Below, piece by piece: positions 1 to 13,000 of a stretch of 64,000 nucleotides of DNA. Every line of letters starts with the position of its first letter. The stretch's first letter is position 1. This DNA comes from Linepithema humile (Eukaryota > Arthropoda > Insecta > Hymenoptera > Formicidae). The stretch covers positions 25,818,139-25,882,138 of the forward strand of contig NC_090133.1 in assembly GCF_040581485.1 (NCBI RefSeq), in the 5' to 3' direction. The notes beneath the pieces were generated by a model. It had not been told where the DNA came from. It was given only the letters and a program-made list of their open reading frames with translations, and did not search any database. The position numbers and the translations under genes were made by a program.

Positions 1-3000
1 TTTCCTCGGCGCCTAAGCCCATTCGCAACAATCTGTTCCAGAGCACTTCTGACAGTTGAGAGTGGGCCAACGACAACGCCCACAATCGCAAATAGGAGGC
101 AGTATGCGAGACGGTGGAAAGAACGTATTCTATCGTGTGAATGGCCTGATGGATCATCAGCTCGCCGAAACTGTCATCCTCGCCGTGGCCGCCCGCCGCC
201 GGTTTCTCATTGCTGCTTTCGCCGTTTTGGCTCAATCCCTGATGCTGCAGCTCGATATCCTGAGACGCACTTCCGTTGCTCTGGACAACATCAGCGAACA
301 TCAGTGTTTCGTTCGCGATCAAATGAGAAATGTTAATTTTCTCAAAACGACAAAAAAATATTATTGACAGACGTAAATTATGAATATTAGTAATGTTTAA
401 AACTTACGTAAGATTTCCCTGCGCTTCTCACTTTTTTCGTATACATGACGTATAGCGGTTTTCCAAAAAGCATCACCGGGATACATGCGATGCCGCAGAA
501 AAAGAAAACCTTCTGCACGATAGCCTGCCCATCAAACATATACTGAGAGCAACCTAGGCTCACTTTGGCTTCTTTGAAAAGCATCATATTGATGAATGTA
601 ATCAGAACCGACGGTGCACAGCCTGGCCTTCGTAGTAACTCTGAATTACAAAACATGTACGTTAGCGACGTAGCGCTTACTCACTTGAAGATGTATTACC
701 CTATACTCACGGTCAGACGAAGCGTTGTACAAAACCCATTTGATAAACATCAAGGCGGTCATGTAAGCAAACAGCAAGATAAGGAAGAACAATTGTGGCA
801 GAAATTCAAGGAACAAGTTGGAATACTTCTTGAAATATCTAAAAAAATTATAATACGTGATAATAGCGACATATGCTACTCCAATCAAATTTTTCTCGGA
901 GTTTTCGAATTACTTTGAAATTTAGATGTCACTAATCGTAGTGATTTTTTTTCACATAAAAAAAAGATATCTTATAATTTCAAGAACTAAAGAAATACAA
1001 GAAATAACACATAAATATGTATTATATTTATAATTTCGAAAATAGCAATAGTTTTGCAGCTCGCGACTCTCGTAATTTTCTCCGTCAAGACAACAATACT
1101 TACTTAATATTGACGAGGTTCATGCACACGCCAAAGATCATATGCGCGACACCGAAAATGATCGATAGCTTCATCTTGAACGAATTCTGAAATACAATTT
1201 TGTTGTGAGCGAGCGACCAAACCGGATCTACACCCAGTGGATAGGGATACTGTAGATAGTGTTTCGCTTTCTCTTCTGGCAACAAATTCAATGTCTCGTT
1301 CAAAGTTACATCATTGCGCGTATACGATGCCCTCCAACTAGATCCGAATATGTTAACTGACTTTGCGAATATGTCGTTGTAGATTAAACCGCTGTAGATG
1401 GAAAACAAACCCATGAGGAGGATGATGTAACGGCCGCCAAAGAATAGATTCCCAATTTCGTTGTTCGATTTTTGCGCGATGATCTTCTTTTCTTGTAAAA
1501 TCATAGCCAAAGCAAAGAGTGTCAATATTAGCCCTGTAACGTGACAAATTTTATCGATAATGATAATCCAAAATGTATTTTGTTTTTCTCAGCTAATTCA
1601 CTATTGTTCAAATTTTACTCACCGTGGCCAGCATCGCCGAACATAACGGCGAACAGAAAGGGAAATGTAATGATGGTGTAAAGCGCCGGATTAGCCTCGC
1701 GATACGATGCCACGCCGTACGCATCAATCAAATTTTGAAAACCACGCGTAAACTTGTTCGTCCTGTTAAAAGTTGGAGGATTTTCGTCGGTATGAATCAC
1801 GTTGAGAAAAGACCGTATAGAACTTCCACATTGTCGCTAAAAGAAAATTATCCATTAATATGATCTAAAAATAGTCTTGTTACGAATTATAAATTACTTG
1901 CCGAAATATGATTCAATTATTTATCGCGCAGCTGCTCAAAGATTGATTATCTGCTTGAAAGTATAACTTGTAATTTTATTAAGTTTTCTAATAAATAATT
2001 CTGATAATGAAATTTTTATTCCAAACATTGCTAGCAAACGTTATATTTATTTTTATTTATTTACAATATTGTTCCTATCCAATTTTTGTCATATTTAGCA
2101 TTTATTATCTACTTCTCTATTTATCTATCTTTCTTTCTTTTTATTTTTCTTTTCTTATTTATTTCTTTTCTTATCTATTTTAAATAAAATCTACTATAAG
2201 TTTAATTAGGTATATATATACCGATCCTTCCGACAGGCCGTTTTGCACGGTTCCGAGATCGGCAATCGGCACCCAACATTCCCCAATAAGGCACTTCTTG
2301 GAGACATCCATATTAAAAAGATTCATTGTATGATAAATAGCCTTCATTTTTCGCACCATAATGCTCCAATTTGGTAATTCTTTTGCTACATTATGCAAAA
2401 CACGTTGACGATGATCTTGCGTTTTGCTTAAAACCTTAACAAGAAAAGTCACTGTCAAATGCGATATTTTTGCAACATTCCAAATTCTACCATTCTATCT
2501 ATAAAGATCTAAATATTATATTACAACAGTTTTTATTTTAACATAACAACTCACCAAGTTAAGGTCTTCTAACCGTGTTCGCACATCTTTTAGCATATCC
2601 TGACGTTCAGTATTGCTGGTGGGACACGGATAAAGCGAAGCATGAAAACCAATACAAATTTTCTTAATACGCTTCTTCAGTTGCTCTCCTTGAAAAAATG
2701 CCACAAAGGCCGTTTTATAGAGTTCGTTGCCCTGAAAACATTCGACAGAAAAAAAGAATCAGGTGCATCGATGGCGATGACTCGATTTAATCCATGCTTA
2801 TTGCATATCTTTCAAGAATGTATATGAATTATTATCATAATTAATTTTAAAACAAATAATTTTATAATTTTTATATTTCAAATTTGAACTGTTGAGTTTG
2901 CAATTTATATGCGATATTCAACGACACATAAACAAAAATAACTGACATCAACGCTCGCATAAAAATGAATATAATGAAAATTGAATTGAATTTGAATTAT

Positions 3001-4922
3001 TTTTTCACGTAAAAATAAAAGAAAAATCAAAACTAACCGTAGCTGGATCTTCTAGTGGCTTATCAAGTTCAGTTTGCCGAAGAAATACATTTCCACGAGA
3101 AATACGCCAGAGCATTCTCTCGAAAGCCGGAACTCGTTCGCGATTTATTACCCCACCGACGAATCTGCGAGAAAATAGATGTCATCCTAGCAACATATAA
3201 TTCATTAAACAGTATATTATATAATAGCGTTACATAACTGCTCATACATAGATTTATGTTAAGTGGAAGCTTTTGACAAACACACTTTTAACTCTGATTG
3301 TCATAATCATTCTGCATACATTACAGAAAATCCAAGGATCAGATAAGATAAAATCACTCGCAGAAAAAAAGTTTTCAATTTAAAATTGCTATATCTGACA
3401 ATGTTTTCATTACAAGGCCATAAGAAAATATAAAAATATAGAAGCAGCACTTTAAAATTTATAAAAATTGAAACGAGTAAAATTCTACTGTTTAAAAAAA
3501 TTTTTAGTTGCGAAAAGTTTCCTGACAAATATATTATTCATCACATTTGTTTTTTCACGCTTAGATTATCGCGAAAATGAATTAGTTACGCAACTGATGA
3601 GGTCAAAGAAAACTCACCCTTTTGCATTAAATTTTATGCAGTAGTAATAATAGTACGAACAATGTACGTATTATTCTAGAGCAAGTTAGTTTCTCGTTGA
3701 AATATGCGGTCATACAAAAGCAATGGACAGCATTTACGTATAAAAGCGTCCTTTTAATATTATTAAAGCGTAACACGTCACACGCGCGCGCTTAATATAT
3801 TAACATTATATTTAACACGCGAGGAGGTCCGGCTTATCTGACAGCTCCGTCGGCCATGACTTACTCCAGACGTCCGCGGATCGAAACGGCTGGATTCTGT
3901 GCTTCCTCGTTAATGAGCGCCTTGGTGATCGAGTCGTTGGCTTCTTCCTGTTGATATAGAAGAAGAAGAAACGAATCTTGATTCTTCGACAAAACGGTAA
4001 CATCGATTACACGAAGGAGGACGGCGCTACGAGCAAAAGCTGCTGAACTACTTTAGGTACCTCCGTGAAGAACATGTGCGTCTTCTCGAGGACGTGCCGT
4101 AACTCCGTCAGCTCGATATACTTGCTCTTCAGATTCATCCCGTTCTGGCTCAGTTCCTGTATCTCGTTCTCCGTTTTCTCGATATGCGCCTGTAAAAATA
4201 CGATTGATACACTATCGCACCAATTAGAAATACCAATTGCGATAATTCTATTATTACGCTAAATATCGAGTCAGAAGAAATGTATATGTTTATAAAATAG
4301 ATTGAAATGTGTATACCGCGAAAGGCAACTTGCATTGCAAACGTTGCATTTTACAAAGAAGATTTTACCTCGAGATCTATAATCTCGCGTGGGTTGGGTG
4401 CACGTGGTAGCTCCGCGAGATTATCCGAAATCGGCACACCGTCTTTCCTGACTTCCGCTTCGATGTATCGCAACTTGCGCTCGAGTTCGTCGCATCGTCG
4501 CACCTCGTTGACGAATTTCCGTTGAAAATAATTCACGTTGCTGTTTAGCTAAATGTCAAAGTTAATAATATAATTAGAATAATTAGAAAATTTTGTATCA
4601 AATCATTTTTTAATGATGCGCATGTTCAAACGAGTACGCCGAAAACTTCTTCTGTACAATTTGTACGTGTTTAAAGTATGTTATTATTTCAACATTATTT
4701 TAAAATATTTTTAGACAAAAAACAGAATCTATTTGCTACGTTAAATAGGCAGACTAAATATATTAAATAAGATAATTAATGAAGATTACATTTAATTCAA
4801 CTTACATCGCGAAATTGCACCGCGCCGGTTTCGCCAAGTTCAGAAACGGAAAGGTAAGCCGCCTCCGGCTGAATGAACAGCTGGCAAAGGGCCATATCCT
4901 CGCTTCTGAACATCGCCCCCAT
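1..4922 (-). CDS. Vha100: V-type proton ATPase 116-kDa subunit a (partial, C-terminus outside window)
   Basis: Membrane subunit a of the V-ATPase Vo sector, which forms the proton half-channels. Twelve coding exons: 4922-4806, 4548-4369, 4189-4061, 3947-3865, 3164-3038, 2731-2555, 2434-2222, 1836-1623, 1533-1104, 838-711, 640-408 and 340-1. All phases close and give about 790 residues; the family is usually about 840, so roughly 50 C-terminal residues lie left of the window. The start at 4922 gives MGAMFRSEDMALCQL, typical of insect subunit a. Family landmarks include FVNEVRRCDELERKLR, GVINRERVPAFERMLWR, FHASLYPCP, PPTFNRTNKFT, FLFAVMFGDAGHG and PGCAPSVLITFINMMLF. The last exon has SHTASYLRLWALSLAHSQL, which contains the arginine matching yeast Vph1 R735, essential for proton transport. 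The 5' UTR and promoter were not located and may lie far upstream, because no other gene is visible for 16 kb. Confidence 0.96.
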
Positions 4923-6533
4923 CTTGAAAGCGATTTAATCCTTACCCTGTGATGAGAAATAATATTTCTTATAAACTGTACAGAGTCTGTGCCAAAATAC
5001 AGTGGAAAATAACGAATACATAGCGCGACATTTTGCAACTCAATTAAAATTTCTCATAAAGTTGAAACTTTTATTTAATTTTTAGTTTTTTCTATCTAAC
5101 ATAAATGTTAGTATTTTAATAATTATTTTAGAAAAATATTATATATATTAAAAAATGCAAATTAAAAAAGTTTAAAAATATAAGATTCCATGTGAAGACA
5201 TTCGTGAATTTTAACTAATAAAAATTACCGACAATATCTCGACATTGAGCAAACATTGATACTAGATAAGACAATTATACTTCAAGTCATGTCTTATTAG
5301 CACAATACGCACATTATTATCGATCAATAAATTTGTCGTGTAACACAATATTTTACATGAAACAAGAAACGAGGTCATTGTGTCGGCATGATAAAACATT
5401 AATATCATATATTTTAGTTATCTGTTGATTAATGTGTTTGTGAAATCTTTTAGCGGCGCAGGTGAGAAAAACAAGCTATTTCTATGAAGAAAATGACAAA
5501 CCAGTATTGACTGGAAACTTTGAAAATTACAGTAAAACATTTTCAATGTTAGTAAAAAAAATTGACAATTTGATTTGTAAACGCGTTCATCTTCTTTAGG
5601 CTCGACCTTGGAGGATCAAAGATTTGCTCATGGGCGTGACGTTTGCAAAGTCAAGTCTATCGAATCCAATGTACACGTGTGACGCATTTTATCTATCGGC
5701 AAACAGTACATTTTAATGTAAAATGCAATGCAAAGTGCTAAGCTATAATTAGACGATACAACAGCGCGTACGCCTAATCACCCAAAATTCAAACAAAATT
5801 TTTTATTGCATTATTTCTACGTAAACGTAAACATGTGCAAACACGAGTGCGAGATAAGCGAGACGTTCCATAAATATGTACGTGACTGAAAGTGGTACAC
5901 TTGCATCGTTATCCTGCGTATCCCTCGTCGGAAAATCGCACTTTTATCACGTTCGCCAGTCGAGTGACACCAATATTATATCTTTCAAACGCCGTTCAGT
6001 AGTTAATATTATATAATACAAGTTGCACGTAATATGATACAGAATTTGAGAAGATAAACATTTATATAAAAAGTATTAATTTTCTCAAGGCTCAAAACTT
6101 TTATTATAATATATATAGCCAACGTATATATATGTATATTATATCTTTCTGATTTACGGAATTTGATCTTCTTCTACTCTATAATTTAATTATAGCTATC
6201 AATACAGTTGACTAAATCCATACAGTTATTATATAGCATATGTAGGTACACACTAAATATATTTTTAATTTGCCATTTGATCATCCAAGGATGTGTCAGT
6301 AGAATTTATGCGTGCATCTAAAGTGATTTTTTCCGGTAATTTCTGTCGTCACAGTAGCAATGTACGTTTATTCCGATAAGAAACCAGATAAGAAAAATTA
6401 ACGATCAATTCCCAATCATCGGAGAGGAATTTCTTGGTGTAAAATTCTTGAAAGTCATTATTTGCGTACAATTCATAATTATTTTGATGTTATAAAAACT
6501 TATCATGTTTTCTTCTATTAATAAGCGAAGAAG

Positions 6534-6536
<3 letters not shown>

Positions 6537-6589
<53 letters not shown>
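6537..6589. repeat. (TC)n microsatellite
   Basis: Uninterrupted TC dinucleotide tract of about 53 bases, GA on the minus strand. In the minus orientation it lies upstream of the V-ATPase gene and could act as a GAGA-type element, but nothing else supports that. Confidence 0.97.
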
Positions 6590-6594
<5 letters not shown>

Positions 6595-9314
6595 CGGAGA
6601 ATTTATCGTCAATGATTACGGTTTGCTTTAGAGAAATTGATATACATATATACTACGCGGTCAAATTTCGAAGATAATAAGTAATTTATTCTTTCGATAC
6701 ATTCAATCGATACATACAGTCTCTGTGAAAGCGGATAAATGCTTTATAAAGATAATTCTAGAACTCTTGCCGCACGATAACGTAGCAGCACATCCTGACA
6801 TTTCCCACGTGCCAACATATCACAGGGAAAAACAATAAATATACTTGAGCTGTTTTGATCACATGATATTCTTGTGAATCGATGATTATTGTAATATTTC
6901 GATATCATAATAATTCGTTCTCTCGAAATTTGTCTTATATTAAGGAGAATTTATTTAAATTTCTGAAAATTGCTTTACTTATCTGTTTATTCCGTTATAA
7001 AGACTAGATAAAAGAAATTAACAACCAGTTCCAATCATCAGCCAAAAATTTATCCGTATGTATCTTTTTGGAAGTTCTCGATATATATCGCAGACAAATC
7101 CAGTTTGTTAAAATATCAAAGAAGCCATCAATTCTTTTCTAGATGACTCTTCTAGTCGGGTTGCTTTATCAAGCAATACCACATCTCGTAACGAATTCTA
7201 AGAAGGATATCGAAAGTACTAACGCGTTATCAATACAACTACTTAAGATCTCAAGGTCTGGCTGCTCAAATCAACATTTTTGTTCACGTATAGAGAACAT
7301 ATTGTGCCGTGCCACACGAATTAGTTTTCTTGAATCGCGCCGTAAATATAAATATTTCGAGATAATTTCTTTTTTGAGACAGTCGCATTTTAACGAGAAT
7401 ATTTGTTTGAGTCAATCCAATTTAAATAATTTGTAATATAATATATAATGCCTTATTTGAAAAAAAAACAGCATAATGAGAACTTTCTACAGTAATCTCT
7501 CTCTCCTCCTTTCATTCTCTCCTCTAGTAAAATTTCTGGAATATTGCTAAATTTAATTGTCTGGCAAGTGACAAATTTTTCTTTCATTATTTTGTCGCAC
7601 GGGAGACTGTAGTTGGTTAATTGACTTATCTTATGACACAGGCAAATGCGTTCACAAAAGTTATACGCTAAGAAGTCACATCTCATTCCTTCGAAATTTA
7701 TAAATCGATTTTGATTGTTAAATTATTTGACATAAAGTAGAAAATTTTAAAAACAAAAATTCTACGCATTGCAAAGATTAGTGTGAACTTGTTACATGGG
7801 TTAACAAATATATAAATATTTTATTGCAATTTTTTATAAATATTATAAAGATTCTTTTTCTGCTAATATCGTTTGGTTTCATTTTAGCGAAAACAAATCT
7901 ATCACTGCAACATCATGATTACGAATTAATATATCCACAACGCCGAATAATTAAAATTCGTTAATCAATCTTTCAATTTAAAAAAATATTTTTAAATTAA
8001 AGTTTTTTAAATTAGATAAAAAAATTAAATTTAAGTCAATAAATATATAGATGCTCTCGATATCGAATGAGGCGGAAGAGAGTGTAGCCATCGAATGTGA
8101 CAATTGCGTGCGATAATGTAGTAAATACTCGTAGATAAATTGCGGCAAATTGGTGGCGGACGGGCGTTGGTTTCCTGTGAAATTGTAGAGACATCCGAGT
8201 CTTGCATTTTTACGGTAAAAATAAATAAATAAATAATTTATTTTAACATTGTTCAAGACTAACCATCATTATAGAAAGAGAGAAAAACTGATTAAGAGCA
8301 GTAATTTAGTGTATTCTAAAAAGAATATTGTCCAGAAAATATTATACAGTGGGAAGAAAGCATAAAGAACTCAATTAGATGAAAGAAACAGAAAGAGAGA
8401 GAGAAAGAGAGGACAACCACTTACGCTGCTGATTAGGTTGTAACCCTAATAAACTCGAAGCAAGTTCTTCACGTACGTGACCGTTATGGTCGATTACTAA
8501 CTGCGTGAGATTACAATTCACTAGATGCCGATCCCGACAAGTGTTATATAAAAAAAAACAAAAAAAAACGAGAATGTCGATTGAGTGATACGATAACAAT
8601 CGGGGAAAACAACAAGTAACCAGCGACAGTAATGTAGCGAGTGATGTCTGCATGTGGTGTGCAGATTGTGTCACGAACGATTACAAAGAAAAAGAAGACA
8701 ATTAACACGAATTAACATTCTCTGATTATCCAGGTGTCTTCTGAGGAAGAGTGCTACAAGCAGACTTTTCTTTTGTGCAAAAAGATAAGTTTAAATCAAG
8801 CAAAAAAAAAAGCACAAAGCATCGAACGTGCCGCGCATATTTTCTCTTCGTTAAATATTACTTGTGAATTCAATAGCCGTACTACTGGAATCAACATCCA
8901 TTATTATTCAATTACAGTTAATTATATCACGTTAATAGCGTTATAATTAATTTCTGGCTGACCGTCAGTCTAATGTATTATGTGACACATGAGAATTCCG
9001 GATAATTTGTAATACTCAGTACAAGGTTCAATTTATAATAATATAACTGTGAAACATACGCACTATGTAATAATAATCAACGAATCACACGAATCACCTG
9101 ACCAACGTAGTATCGCAATTTAATCTAGATTGCAATCTGAATTCAAGGTTGCCATTTGAATTAAATTGAGTTGAAGATTATTAAGTTGAATCGATTAGTT
9201 AGAAAACAACACAAGTACGGAATTTATAATAATCAAGATAAATGATGGAATGCGCTTTACGTGTAGATATACAATCTATGTGAAAACAACAAGTTTACGC
9301 AACTACATCGCAAA

Positions 9315-9337
9315 GTTGATAATCTTCGATTATCAAC
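9315..9337. repeat. Short perfect hairpin
   Basis: Ten-base arms (GTTGATAATC and its complement) flank a three-base loop. It lies 12 bases before the long T run. Its role is unknown; it might be a simple palindrome or part of an insertion junction. Confidence 0.85.
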
Positions 9338-9347
9338 ATATAATGTC

Positions 9348-9348
<1 letters not shown>

Positions 9349-9390
<42 letters not shown>
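9349..9390. repeat. Poly-T tract of about 42 bases (poly-A on the minus strand)
   Basis: An uninterrupted T run. On the minus strand it reads as a poly-A tail, so a retroposed fragment ending here is possible. I could not identify a source sequence in the flanking minus strand or a clear target-site duplication. Confidence 0.9.
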
Positions 9391-9391
<1 letters not shown>

Positions 9392-9639
9392 AAAAAAATA
9401 AGAATTCTATGGAATTGACACGATTTCCTCGCGCTGGCCAATTTAACAGCGGTTCAAATTATCAAATTTATATCACTTCTGAACCGATCGAGCTGATTAT
9501 CTCATTAAGGTGGCAAACTTATCAAATCACAGACACGCGGACAGAATATGACAGAAATGGTATAAAAATATTGACTCACACTATTGATGACACACTCGCC
9601 GAATCGCGCACGGTTAAACACTACTGTAATCAGCGTTAC

Positions 9640-9960
9640 GCACCGTTGTAATAACAAAAAAAGGAAAAATATTACATAACAATACTACTGAGCGGATTCG
9701 AGCGTACACAATGGTACCCGCGCGACTGGTGCGCGTCTCGTGCTACGCAGACTTCGCCGTCGGATCCGATTCGACGGACGTGGAACACAGTCCGGACCAA
9801 CAACAACGAGCTACGAACGGGCGCGGCGACGAGAGAGGAAAACACTCATCGCTCATACATGTGCTCACACGACAGATGCTCGTTCGAATCAATTCAGCGT
9901 GTCAGGTATGCCATTTATACTGATGGTCAATGCATTGCGCGCGCCCAGTATCAGTCACGC
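9640..9960. other. GC-rich island, candidate first exon or promoter
   Basis: This stretch is clearly richer in GC and CpG than its surroundings. It has a plausible plus-strand donor after GTGTCAG near 9906 and a plausible minus-strand donor (ACG|GTGCGT) near 9644. It could be a 5' UTR exon of the minus-strand V-ATPase gene or an unannotated plus-strand transcript. The open frames here show no recognisable protein. Confidence 0.3.
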
Positions 9961-10044
9961 GCCAGAGATAATCGTTCCTCTCTACGGAAAGCCTCAGAAT
10001 TGAATTCGTGCAAAAAAATAATACGAGAAATATCGCACACGTGA

Positions 10045-13000
10045 GTCAAGCTGAGCTTTTCGCGTTCTATTTTATTCGTCTCCGTTTAAAGGTAAGTCTG
10101 GATTTTTGAAAGCCGATCAAGATCACTTCTGGAGTTTTACTTCAATTTAATGAAACACGGATCGTATTGATTTGATATAAGATAATTTCAGATGAATTAC
10201 AGTTCGATTACTATTTTAAAATGTGATACCGAAATGAAATGCTTATAGCAATATTTTTTCAATGTCAAAATTTGAATACATTAAAATATTTTTAGAATTT
10301 TATATTTTACAACACATTCCAAATTAAAATAGATGGTTTTTATAAATTGGAAAAGAAAGTATTTCCGTCGTGTTACAAAAATTTATGACCGCCGATAATT
10401 ATCTTTTTCGAACGAAATGTTTAAATTATACTGCGCGACGTAAAGGTATTCATATAAATTTCTACAGGTTGGAACAACTAAGGAAGCGAGGAAAATTTTA
10501 CGCGACTGAAAAATATAAATCGACGAGCAAATGAAATATGGTGCACGGAAACGCTGCTTTACGTATATGCTCGAACGCGTCTTCAAACACAGATACGCAC
10601 GCTGTTCAGTTCATTAACTGCCTTTGGTGCCTAATTAAGATTTTTTAACGGTGCCAATAATTACGTCAAGACAAAGCGTCACGATCAAATAAAAAGAAAA
10701 TAAGCGTGTTAATTATGCATAACGGTCTTCGCCGTGCAGGTGCTCTGGCTATATATGATTAAGAACAACCAGTATGATGTATAAAAAAAGATGTTAATGC
10801 ACGAAGACAGAAGCATCTTTTTTGTAATTCCGTTTCGTTACGGCAATCAATCACACGTCCTTACGTTTTTCACAATCTTAACTTTCCGTGCGTTGAACGC
10901 GTTGACGAACTCACACATTTACAGACACGTTGCTCGCGCGTCAATTATCTCGTTACTTGGATTATTATTCACGGGTATCTTTATTAGAAAATTTTTTCTT
11001 CGTGAATATAATAATCTGAGGAAAAAGGAACAAACCTCGTTAAAAATCGACACGACTGACAAATTTTAGCCACGTGTGGACAGCCCCACGAACTTCAGCC
11101 CCGTTTCGTCACGCAGGTGCAATACTCACGACTGATTTAACTAGATTCAACGCAACGAATAAATCCCACCTCCACGATACGAGATGGCAAGAGGTGGGAG
11201 AGGTAAGGAGAGGGAATCAGAACTCGTGACAGATCTCCTGTTAGCAGATAAGAGCGGATTGTGACAGACCGCTGTCTTTTGTGTCACAGACGACGCAGTG
11301 TGATAATACTACTTTTACATGCGTATACCTGATTAGGATCGTCGCAATCGTCGCGCGGTTGTGTAGAATGATTGCCAGGCACCGCGGAAGTATTTTTCAT
11401 ATGAAAGGGCAAAATTTATAAAGGGGACACATAATACATTCATAATATGTATATATATATATATATGAATATGTATGAAACTCTATTCAAACACCAAATA
11501 ATAGGCTATTTAGTGGGTAGTATAAATGTACGAAAAATATTTTGTTCTAATTAATTTAATGCGCTTAATTTTCTTTGTTACTCGTGTATTTTCCTCGTGT
11601 AGGCTTCAATTGAACGAGTAAATAGTCAAGAAAAAAGGAAAAAGAAAAAAAATAACCCATTTTTCCATCTTTGATGTAAATATTTGATACTCAATATTTT
11701 CGATCATGAAATACCTGAAGAAAACAGAAAAATTTCAGGGGAAGCGGTCGCCTCCTCTGCCCCCCCCCCCCCTCTCCCGGTTCCGCGGCACCTGATGATT
11801 GCAACATTTCTGGCTACTATCGTGCAAGTCGATAGATCTCGCCGAAAATCCCGTATCAATGACGAACTTGAAATGAAAGAAGGGAGGGAAAAGGCGCGGG
11901 AATAAGATGCACCCATAAACAACGGAAATTCGATACATTTATTGCTCCGCGTACAAATCTCAGTTTCGATCTGTACCGTAATGATATATTTGTCTGGAGC
12001 TAATAGCTGATACATTTCCGCGGCTATTTCGGACGCGATGTACGCATATACGCGTCATCCGTGTACGAATTGCCGTGTCAAGAGATAAGAAAAGCGTATA
12101 ACGAAAGAAAGAGTGGTCAATATTAGTCAACGCGTGTAATTGCGTACGATATAATGAGCTCGTGTTTGATAAATCATTATCATAATTCCTGAATTTCGCG
12201 ATAAGCTTTTTTTATATTTTTTGTATTGTCGTAAAATAATGAATTTTTCTTCTATTTCACATTTGTATTCAGAATCTATTGATAAATACGCTGTAATGAA
12301 ATAATTATCTCAGAATTTTTTAATTTGATGTAATTTTACGGAAAAAGTATCTCCTTAACGGTATTTTTATTAGGATCAAATAATCGTAATTTAAAAAAAT
12401 AACATTTAATAAAATAAACGCGCAGATAGGCGGCAAGATAACGAAATCGTTTGCGGCTTCTCGATTATATTGCTTCGCACCACTGTTCCAAGATAAACTT
12501 TTCTTGGAGACTGCATTCAGATAAGACGAATGATAATAAGTCACGGGTGCAGTGCTACCTTCATACTTAGACCTTATGACATACTTTGTATAAATAATTG
12601 TTATCTCCTGATTACTTAACTATTGCATGACATCATAATTTAAATTATACATCCTAGTCCTGAGCGAGCTAAAAATTTGGAAAGTAAATCACATTTTGCA
12701 AATACTTGATACATTTGAAAAAAAAGTAATGCGTCTCAATGTTATGTAGTTATGCAATACTTATGAAATAATTTGAAAAATCTGAAAAAGTTTAATAAGT
12801 GCGATTGATGAACGGAGTGATATTTCTTAATGAAATATGAGATGAGTTTTTCACTACCAAGACTCTACTTCGCTTTTGCTCCGACTAAAATTAAGTAAAA
12901 AAATATTTTCTTATCTACATATTTATCATAATTTTCAGAGCCGCTTTTGTAATTAATCGCAGGTGGAATACTATTTACATTTTAAAAATTTTCGTTGCTT

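Larger units (their letters stand above)
4923..9640. other. Non-coding, AT-rich stretch upstream of the V-ATPase gene
   Basis: I see no coding exon with recognisable similarity. Open frames here are short and AT-driven. The stretch holds a long TC microsatellite, five of the AGATAAG-type sites listed separately, a short perfect hairpin and a 42-base T run. It is probably 5' intron or intergenic sequence of the minus-strand V-ATPase gene. Confidence 0.6.

Noticed and set aside
9250..9651. 133-codon plus-strand open frame
   Set aside because: It is held open by the 42-base T run (poly-Phe) and shows no family similarity.
9880..9900. tRNA-like GTTCGAATC sequence
   Set aside because: No acceptor stem, anticodon arm or D-loop can be fitted around it.
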